In this document: piece after piece, positions 1 to 5,132 of the stretch
Numbering within the stretch: position 1 is the first letter of the stretch
How the letters are laid out: every line of letters begins with the position of its first letter
Source of the DNA: Holophagaceae bacterium
GTDB lineage: Bacteria; Acidobacteriota; Holophagae; Holophagales; Holophagaceae
DNA: 8,102 bases
NCBI GenBank assembly: GCA_025353305.1
Contig: JANXQX010000138.1
Span: 1-8,102 of the forward strand
Direction: 5' to 3'
Program-made: the position numbers and the translations under genes
The notes under the pieces: model-generated
Seen by the model: the letters and a program-made list of their open reading frames with translations, nothing else
Database searches by the model: none
Told to the model about the DNA's origin: nothing

Positions 1-156
1 AGCATCCTCGTGGATCCGGCCACCACCGTCGAGAAAGGGCACGCCATCGCGCGTGATCTGGAACACTGGTTGTGTGGACAATACGAGGGCCTCGCCGACG
101 TCGTCATCCATGTGGAACCCGACGACGAGGACCAGCGAAGCAGATCCAAGGTCTAG
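1..156 (+). CDS. Cation diffusion facilitator (CDF) metal efflux transporter, C-terminal fragment
   Basis: The window opens inside this gene; only the last 51 codons and a TAG stop are present. The peptide runs SILVDPATTVEKGHAIARDL, continues to a VVIHVEPDDE segment and ends in a short charged tail (QRSRSKV). The pattern 'T-V-x-x-x-H-x-I-A-x-x-[LI]-E' followed about 20 residues later by 'V-x-I-H-V-E-P' is characteristic of the cytoplasmic C-terminal domain of CDF proteins (FieF/CzcD type). That domain dimerises, binds metal and gates export of Zn2+, Fe2+, Co2+ or Cd2+ by proton antiport at the inner membrane. The transmembrane part lies upstream of the window, so the metal cannot be inferred. 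The next gene follows after 54 bases on the same strand with no convincing terminator between, so the two could be co-transcribed. Confidence 0.75.
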   Translation, partial: SILVDPATTVEKGHAIARDLEHWLCGQYEGLADVVIHVEPDDEDQRSRSKV

Positions 157-210
157 CTCTTTTTCGTGTCCAGCACTTGTATCACCACCTGAAAGGGGGA
201 TACTCGGCCT

Positions 211-1134
211 ATGTTCAAAAAACTTCCCGGCTTTCTTGCTGTTTGTTGCGTGCTGTTGCTGACCGGGTGTCTGGACTATGGGCAACAGACCCTGACCTAC
301 CGCTACGATAGGAAGTCCGACACACTCTGCATTTTCCAGATCTACCAGGGTATCTTCGGCGAGGACCAGCAGGTTGGACTTTCCGAAAAGGAACTGGCAC
401 AGCTTCAGTCGGTCCTGTCAGGGCAGAGGACCTTCTTCTTTGCGAATTGGATTTGGGAGTACGATCGCGACGAGGTGAGCAAAGGGCTGGACAATCTGGA
501 TAGGCCTGATGCCCCCCCGGAAGCAAAAATGGATGCTGCAGCACACACGCGGCGGGAGACCTTTTTCAGGCTGCTCTTGGATAATGTGCAGGTAGAGAAC
601 GGGGCGTTCTACCTGGATGACCAGGGCAAGTTGTGCGCCGTGCAATCCGTCACTGTTTCGCGGTTTTCAAAGCTTGTCGCCGCTGGGAATGGGCAGATTT
701 GCGATCTCTTGAAGCTCGAGGCAAATGGGGAAAAAGTGTCCGCCGAAGAGCATGCGCTCTATCTCAAGTCCGCCGGACAGCAACGGCCCTACATCACCAT
801 CAGTGGGAACCAACTCCGCTTCCGCCTTCCCATAACCCGCTCGGCATTTGAAAAATCGTACGGCCCGAATTCCAGCGCCGCCAAGCAAGTGGAGGAGTTC
901 AGGCAAAGGGGTGGCAAGGTTGCTTTTGCGAACAATGAAATGAAGTGGAGCCTTGGCGCGCAGTCGGACCGGGCAACCACGCTCACCCTTTCGGTTTCGG
1001 AAAAACCCTACGTGGCCAATGCGTTGGACGCAGTGAAAAGCAAGGCCGTCCTTCACGAACAAATGGACATCGCCATGGCGGCGAAGGCATTCGTCCAGGG
1101 AGCGACCAGGGATGGCAAGCCCCAAAGACCCTGA
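211..1134 (+). CDS. Putative lipoprotein of unknown function (307 aa)
   Basis: I do not recognise the family. The N-terminus is a clear lipoprotein signal: positive start (MFKK), hydrophobic core at about 8-17 and a lipobox L-T-G-C at 17-20, so Cys20 would be lipidated by Lgt and the signal removed by LspA. Residue 21 is Leu and 22 Asp; Asp at mature position +3 is not the classic Lol-avoidance signal, so outer-membrane sorting is possible but unproven. The mature part (about 288 aa) has no further membrane segment. It has an aromatic patch FFFANWIWEY at 75-84, a Pro/Asp-rich stretch at 98-106, cysteines at 40, 142 and 164, and an alternating beta-like C-terminal half ending in a short basic tail. 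The start is supported by a purine-rich AAAGGGGGA at 192-200, about 10 bases upstream, a slightly long spacing. It faces a convergent gene and may be transcribed with the upstream CDF gene. Real gene: fairly sure. Function: unknown. Confidence 0.8.
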   Translation: MFKKLPGFLAVCCVLLLTGCLDYGQQTLTYRYDRKSDTLCIFQIYQGIFGEDQQVGLSEKELAQLQSVLSGQRTFFFANWIWEYDRDEVSKGLDNLDRPDAPPEAKMDAAAHTRRETFFRLLLDNVQVENGAFYLDDQGKLCAVQSVTVSRFSKLVAAGNGQICDLLKLEANGEKVSAEEHALYLKSAGQQRPYITISGNQLRFRLPITRSAFEKSYGPNSSAAKQVEEFRQRGGKVAFANNEMKWSLGAQSDRATTLTLSVSEKPYVANALDAVKSKAVLHEQMDIAMAAKAFVQGATRDGKPQRP

Positions 1135-1137
1135 GTG

Positions 1138-1241
1138 TCCGTTCCGCTGTGAATATTACAAGCGCCTGAATGGGAGGTTCAGGGGGCATCGTTTTAAAAA
1201 TTGGCGAGGCGGAAGGCGACAGCAACGGAGCGGCTTTTTTT
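1138..1241 (+). terminator. Possible terminator structure in the convergent gap
   Basis: Four bases after the lipoprotein stop, TCCGTT-CC-GCTGT (1138-1150) can pair with ACAGC-AACGGA (1219-1229), giving 11 base pairs with a 2-base bulge. A smaller hairpin CCTGAA/TTCAGG (1165-1170 / 1178-1183, loop 7) sits inside the loop. Five bases after the outer 3' arm comes a run of seven T (1235-1241), which overlaps the stop codon of the convergent gene. The outer loop (about 68 bases) is much longer than in a normal intrinsic terminator, so this is tentative. The inner hairpin could act on either strand but lacks a nearby T-run. Confidence 0.3.
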
Positions 1242-2766
1242 ATTTCACGATACGCCCATGCCAGGACTGGATCAGGTTGGTGAAATGGCCCGGCCACGTG
1301 GCAGTTTCGGTGCCTTCCAGGGTGCCGTCAGCGGCCAGCGTACCCTCGTAGATGGCGGTGAGTCCTGTTGAAAACCCAGCATCCTTGCGGCTGATCCTCA
1401 CCTTGGTGCCCGCAATCGAAATGGAGAGCACCGCGACAGCGCCGTTGTTCCAGGTGGCATCCCAGACATCCGAGTCGCCGCGCCGCACCCACCGGCCCAC
1501 GTAGGTCACGGCTTCGGCCATGCTCCATTCATGCCCAAGGCGATCGGCTCCGACCTGTGGTTTGACACTGGAAGCGGGGGCTGTGCTGATGGGATCTGGC
1601 GGCTTCGTGCCGGCCGGGACCCAGCGGTATCGGAACCAGCAAGCCTCCCATACGCTTCCCACGGGCACGTGGAAATAGGGTTCGAAGGTCAGTTGGAAGG
1701 ATTGTGGAATGCCATCTGCTGTCGTGGTGCCACCTGGTGGAACCGTGAACGTGTGCGATCCCGTCTGAGTCTTCTCATAAGCCTTGGTGACAAATTGCCC
1801 GCCCGGCCACTGCAGATCGCAGCCCTTTGCCTCCGCAGTAAGTGTCACCTCCTGACCCGGGATCAAGGTACTCGGCGGGCTGCTCCATTTCGCGGCCGCA
1901 GTGAAGCGGTAGTCCAGACCCTTATGGTTGAAATCCACAGTGACTGTCATGCCGCTTTTACTGAACTGGGCCGTGCCCCAGCCAGCGCTTCCATTCTCCT
2001 CCTTGCACCCGACGTCCACCAACACCCAACGACCAACACCCGCTATTCCGACCACCGCGGAAACAGCAGGACTCGCGGCCAATGGCGCCTTGGAAATGGA
2101 TTTCGGACCTGGGGCTGCAGGGGGAAAAGTCCGTAGTTCACGCAGTTTGTCCGCCTGCCTCTTCTCGTAGTCTCGGTTCCAGGCGCGGACCCGGGCGATC
2201 ATGAGGGCTTCGAGTTGCTTGTCATCGAGGACGGGGGAGGGATTCCAGATCTTCTCCAGCACCTCCGGGTCCCCGACATCTGGATTACGGTAGGGAAGCC
2301 AGGCCTTCAATTCATTCAGTTTCTGCTGGTAGTTCGAGAACCCGACGGCGATGCGCTCACGGTAGCGTCTCGCCAGGGCGGGATCTGGAGCTGGGGGATT
2401 CCATAAGGTCGGATCCTCCGAGAGTTTCATCGCGTCCCGCACGGCGATCGCATCGGCCAGGGCCTTGTAATGGGCCTCTAGATCGGGTCTCGCTTTTCCA
2501 AGTTCCTCGGCGATCTGATAGCCAAAATCGTGCTTCTGCGCCGCGGCGTCCAGGGCATCAATCGGAGGGAGTGGGCCAGGATTATCCGCCTTTTCACTGC
2601 CGCCCCACCAGCCAGGGCCGTACCAGTTGCCGTAGCGGATGAGCGTGCCCCGTTCCCCCGCCGCCGCGTCCCAGAAAAACTTGCTATGCAATCCCGCTTG
2701 GGTCTGGGCGAGAAGCGGTGAGACGAACAACGCGCAGGCCAGGAGTTGAATCAGGTTGCGAGACAT
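1240..2766 (-). CDS. Secreted protein with secretory phospholipase A2-like N-terminal domain (508 aa)
   Basis: Exported by Sec: residues 1-20 (MSRNLIQLLACALFVSPLLA) form a signal peptide, with likely cleavage after Ala20 or Ala24. Residues 45-83 follow the secretory PLA2 active-site layout: Y45-G46-x-x-Y49-G50-P-G52-x-x-G55-G56 as a calcium-binding loop, then P68-x-D70-x-x-D73-A-A-A-x-x-H79-D80-x-x-Y83, matching the 'D-x-C-C-x-x-H-D-x-x-Y' helix. His79-Asp80 would be the catalytic pair hydrolysing the sn-2 ester of phospholipids. The disulphide cysteines of animal enzymes are absent (Ala/Gln in their place), as in parvovirus VP1-type PLA2 domains. Residues 85-215 are helical and charged, 216-240 a Pro/Ala linker, 243-385 beta-rich with Cys254, 316 and 376, and 405-508 a second beta-rich domain (VGRWV at 423-427, VWDATW at 434-439). 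A frame extends 29 codons upstream, but GGAGGT six bases before this ATG and the signal peptide fix the start here. Activity is inferred, not shown. Confidence 0.78.
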   Translation of the reverse strand: MSRNLIQLLACALFVSPLLAQTQAGLHSKFFWDAAAGERGTLIRYGNWYGPGWWGGSEKADNPGPLPPIDALDAAAQKHDFGYQIAEELGKARPDLEAHYKALADAIAVRDAMKLSEDPTLWNPPAPDPALARRYRERIAVGFSNYQQKLNELKAWLPYRNPDVGDPEVLEKIWNPSPVLDDKQLEALMIARVRAWNRDYEKRQADKLRELRTFPPAAPGPKSISKAPLAASPAVSAVVGIAGVGRWVLVDVGCKEENGSAGWGTAQFSKSGMTVTVDFNHKGLDYRFTAAAKWSSPPSTLIPGQEVTLTAEAKGCDLQWPGGQFVTKAYEKTQTGSHTFTVPPGGTTTADGIPQSFQLTFEPYFHVPVGSVWEACWFRYRWVPAGTKPPDPISTAPASSVKPQVGADRLGHEWSMAEAVTYVGRWVRRGDSDVWDATWNNGAVAVLSISIAGTKVRISRKDAGFSTGLTAIYEGTLAADGTLEGTETATWPGHFTNLIQSWHGRIVK

Positions 2767-2772
2767 GTTTTG

Positions 2773-2778
2773 ACCTCC
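2773..2778 (-). promoter_or_regulatory. Shine-Dalgarno site that fixes the start of the PLA2-like gene
   Basis: On the minus strand this reads GGAGGT, six bases before the ATG at 2766-2764. The longer in-frame ATG at 2853 has no such site, and starting there would bury the signal peptide behind 29 non-hydrophobic residues. Confidence 0.75.
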
Positions 2779-2957
2779 ATGACCGTGGCTGAAAAACACA
2801 CTGGGAACTTGAACCGCGTGCACAGCTGTTGAGGCAGACATATTCAATGGCATCTGAATGTTGAAGGATAGTCCTCACCCGCCAGCACATCGGAAATCGT
2901 GCTCTTCAGCAAAACCCAACCAGAAACCGTCTCAAGGTTGACTTTCCGCTTGCACTT

Positions 2958-2980
2958 GAGGTGGTGGCAGCCACCGCCTC
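2958..2980 (-). terminator. GC-rich hairpin downstream of the aspartase gene
   Basis: Plus-strand GAGGTGGTGGC-A-GCCACCGCCTC is a near-perfect palindrome: 11 pairs with one mismatch or wobble position and a central A, so the real loop would be about 3-5 bases. It begins about 35 bases after the aspartase stop in the reading direction. No T-run follows on either strand, so it is not a textbook intrinsic terminator. It could slow polymerase, protect the 3' end of the aspartase mRNA, or be a protein-binding palindrome. The rest of the gap 2767-3015 holds no gene that I can support. A weak candidate promoter for the PLA2-like gene (minus-strand TTCAAC, 17 bases, TATGTC at about 2835-2865) is not listed separately. 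Confidence 0.35.
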
Positions 2981-3015
2981 ACCCTCACTCCCGCTTCAGC
3001 ATATTCGTGGTGCCC

Positions 3016-4893
3016 CTAGCGTTGGGCGTCCACCATCTGCAGCGGCCTGGGCTGGGTCATGGCTTCGAGGCTCAGGGCTTCGTCCAGCTGGGCGATGTTG
3101 AGGTAGCCCTTTTCCAGGATGATTTCGCGAACGGAGGCTCCGGTTTCCAGGGCGATCTTGGCGACTTCGGTGGCACGCTTGTAGCCGATGGCGGGCATGA
3201 CGGCGGTGACGATGCCGATGCTGTGTTCCACCAGATCGCGGCAACGTTCGCGGTTTGCGGTGATGCCGGTGATGCATTTGGTAGTGAGCACGTTCACTGC
3301 GGCGGTCAGCATGCGAAGGCTGTTGGCCAGGCTGTAGGCCAGGATGGGCTCCATCACGTTCAGCTGCAGTTGCCCGGCCTCGGCGGCCAGGGTGATGGTC
3401 AGGTCGTTGCCGATGACCGAAAAGGCCACCTGGTTGACCACTTCGGGGATCACCGGATTCACCTTGCCGGGCATGATGCTGCTGCCGGGCTGCATGGCCG
3501 GCAGGTTGATCTCGCCGAAACCGCACCGGGGACCGCTGCTCAGCAGGCGCAAGTCATTGCAGAGCTTGCTGAGCTTGACCGCAGCCCGTTTCACCACGCC
3601 CGAGAACATCACGAACGCGCCCGTGTCTGGAGTGGCTTCGACAAGGTTTTCGGCAAGTACGATGTCCAATCCAGTGTTCCGGCAAAGTTCTTCCACCACG
3701 ATCTTGGGGTAGCGCGGATCGGCGCAGATGCCCGTACCGATGGCCGTGCCGCCCATGTTCACTTCCAGGAACAACCGCGCGGTCTCCCGCAGCCGGTCGA
3801 TATCCTCGCCCGTGGTGATGGCATAGGCTTCGAATTCCTGGCCCAGGGTCATGGGTACCGCGTCCTGGAGCTGGGTGCGCCCCATCTTGATGACGTCACT
3901 GAATTCCCGGCCCTTGGCATGGAGGGCCGTCTTCAGCTTCTCCATGGCTTCCAGCAAAGCCTTGAGCATGAAGATCGTCGAGAGCCGCAGCGCCGTGGGA
4001 TACACATCGTTGGTGCTCTGGCCCAGATTGACGTGGTCGTTGGGATGGCATTTGGCATAGTCGCCGCGTTTCTCCCCCATCAGCTCAAGGGCGCGGTTGG
4101 CGATGACCTCGTTGGCGTTCATGTTGGTGGAAGTGCCCGCACCGCCCTGCACCATGTCCGTGGGGAAATGGCCGTGCCAATGGCCGTCGATGATTTCGCG
4201 GCAGGCGGTATCGATGGCTTTCGCAATGCTGGGATCCAGCAGGCCCAGGCGGGCGTTGGCGCGGGCCGCGGCCTGCTTGACCAGAGCGAGCGCCCTGACC
4301 ATGGCCGGAAAGTGGCTGACAGGTGTCCCAGTGATCGGAAAATTCTGCACCGCGCGCAGCGTCTGTACGCCAAACAAGGCATCACTCGGCACATCCATGG
4401 GTCCGATGAGATCCGACTCGGGCCGGGTTGAGCCGCTGGCGTAGGCCTGCTCGCGGCCCATGCGGGCGCTGCCGGTGTAGACCAGGCGGCGGTGGAGCAC
4501 ATTGGCCACCTTGCTGAGAATGGCCAGGGCCGCGCCCCCATCCAGGGTCAATCGTCCCAGCACCAGCTCGCGATCGAGTTCGAGCAGGACAGCATCGGTA
4601 TGCGCCCTGGCCGAAGCCGTATGGGCCACCGAGGTAAGAAAGGCCTGTTCCCCAGCGGTGTCGCCAGGCCCCAACAGGATGAGCGGTTCGGGACCATCGC
4701 CATTGTCCCGGGTGACCTCGACCTGGCCCTCGGCGATGACGAAGCAGGCCTTGCGGTCGTCGCCCTGCCGAAACAGGTAATCGCCCGCCATGAATTCACG
4801 TTTCCTGGTGGCACTGGCCACCAGATCAAGATGGGATTCCGACAGCCCTGAGAAAATTTCCGAGCTCCGTAGAATCGATTTCACCGCTTCCAT
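3016..4893 (-). CDS. aspA: Aspartate ammonia-lyase with N-terminal cyclic-nucleotide-binding domain (625 aa)
   Basis: Residues about 158-625 are a full-length aspartase of the fumarase/aspartase superfamily (about 468 aa; the E. coli enzyme is 478). It would convert L-aspartate to fumarate and ammonia as a cytoplasmic tetramer. Visible motifs: GGAGTSTNMNANEV (250-263), HVNLGQSTND (287-296), GRTQLQDAVPMTLGQEF (338-354) and the SS loop GSSIMPGKVNP (470-480) with catalytic Ser471. The following segment VIPEVVNQVAFSVIGND (481-497) and AAEAGQLQLNVMEP (503-516) read as aspartase, not fumarase C, which has TQCEAL and GNFELNV there. Residues about 10-135 form a CNB domain (IFSGLSESHLDLV, YLFRQGD, phosphate-cassette region GEQAFLTSVAHTASARA at 81-97), joined by a helix and linker (120-158). 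Plain aspartases lack this domain. The single frame runs without interruption; AGGAGG lies six bases before the ATG. It is divergent from malic enzyme, which lies two steps on in aspartate breakdown. Confidence 0.92.
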   Translation of the reverse strand: MEAVKSILRSSEIFSGLSESHLDLVASATRKREFMAGDYLFRQGDDRKACFVIAEGQVEVTRDNGDGPEPLILLGPGDTAGEQAFLTSVAHTASARAHTDAVLLELDRELVLGRLTLDGGAALAILSKVANVLHRRLVYTGSARMGREQAYASGSTRPESDLIGPMDVPSDALFGVQTLRAVQNFPITGTPVSHFPAMVRALALVKQAAARANARLGLLDPSIAKAIDTACREIIDGHWHGHFPTDMVQGGAGTSTNMNANEVIANRALELMGEKRGDYAKCHPNDHVNLGQSTNDVYPTALRLSTIFMLKALLEAMEKLKTALHAKGREFSDVIKMGRTQLQDAVPMTLGQEFEAYAITTGEDIDRLRETARLFLEVNMGGTAIGTGICADPRYPKIVVEELCRNTGLDIVLAENLVEATPDTGAFVMFSGVVKRAAVKLSKLCNDLRLLSSGPRCGFGEINLPAMQPGSSIMPGKVNPVIPEVVNQVAFSVIGNDLTITLAAEAGQLQLNVMEPILAYSLANSLRMLTAAVNVLTTKCITGITANRERCRDLVEHSIGIVTAVMPAIGYKRATEVAKIALETGASVREIILEKGYLNIAQLDEALSLEAMTQPRPLQMVDAQR

Positions 4894-4899
4894 GAAAGG

Positions 4900-4923
4900 C
4901 CTCCTGCCGGGAACAAACCCGGC
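4900..4923 (-). promoter_or_regulatory. Aspartase ribosome-binding site directly preceded by a perfect hairpin
   Basis: In the aspartase mRNA the order is GCCGGG-TTTGTT-CCCGGC (4923-4906), a perfect 6-bp all-GC stem with a 6-base loop, followed without any gap by AGGAGG (4905-4900), then six bases and the ATG. The stem does not include the Shine-Dalgarno itself, but it abuts it. It could stack against the initiation site, block ribosome loading, or shield the mRNA 5' region. Confidence 0.5.
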
Positions 4924-4987
4924 TTGACCATGCTAACGCTCGATCGGCGCCCGTGGCATGGCCGCGGCCCATTTTGAACGCCACACA

Positions 4988-5017
4988 ATAATTCGATTTC
5001 AAGAGATGTGACATCAA
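4988..5017 (-). promoter_or_regulatory. Candidate promoter for the aspartase gene
   Basis: On the minus strand TTGATG (5017-5012) and AATTAT (4993-4988) are spaced by 18 bases; each matches four of six consensus positions of a sigma-70-type promoter. This would give a leader of about 85-90 bases. The -35 lies inside the CRP-like palindrome, so a bound regulator would affect it directly. Weak prediction. Confidence 0.25.
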
Positions 5018-5025
5018 TCATAGAC
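5004..5025. promoter_or_regulatory. CRP-like palindromic operator in the divergent control region
   Basis: The core TGTGA-CATCAA-TCATA (5007-5022) matches the CRP half-sites TGTGA-N6-TCACA at nine of ten positions with the correct six-base spacer, centred at about 5014.5. It lies between the divergent aspartase and malic enzyme genes. A TGTAAT (5066-5071), five of six to a -10 element, would place a malic enzyme transcript start roughly 63 bases downstream of the centre, close to a class I activator position; no good -35 accompanies it, as is common for activated promoters. On the other side the site overlaps the candidate aspartase -35. The regulator in this organism is unknown. Confidence 0.4.
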
Positions 5026-5132
5026 TCGCCCGGACTGAAACTCTGCGCCGGAGTACATTCGAGGATGTAATGGGTGTCGGTTCGGGCTTGGCCTTGGAGC
5101 CAGGCGATGCAGGCACCCGATGGGAGCCCACC

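Noticed and set aside
667..1125. A 152-codon open frame on the - strand
   Set aside because: Antisense to the lipoprotein gene, which has a lipobox and a ribosome site; the reverse frame has neither.
1531..2136. A 201-codon open frame on the + strand
   Set aside because: Antisense to the PLA2-like gene; no ribosome site, low-quality composition, no known domain.
2899..4431. A 510-codon open frame on the + strand
   Set aside because: It lies antisense to the aspartase, which has clear family motifs. Its translation is His/Gly/Asp-rich with no recognisable domain, typical of a shadow frame in GC-rich DNA.
3016..4893. Fumarase C as the identity of the lyase domain
   Set aside because: The SS-loop flank (VIPEVVNQV), AAEAGQLQLNVMEP and GRTQLQDAVP match aspartase; fumarase C has different residues at these places.
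4960..4969. GGCCGCGGCC, a perfect 10-bp palindrome
   Set aside because: Short all-GC palindromes are expected by chance in GC-rich DNA; symmetry does not extend beyond the ten bases.
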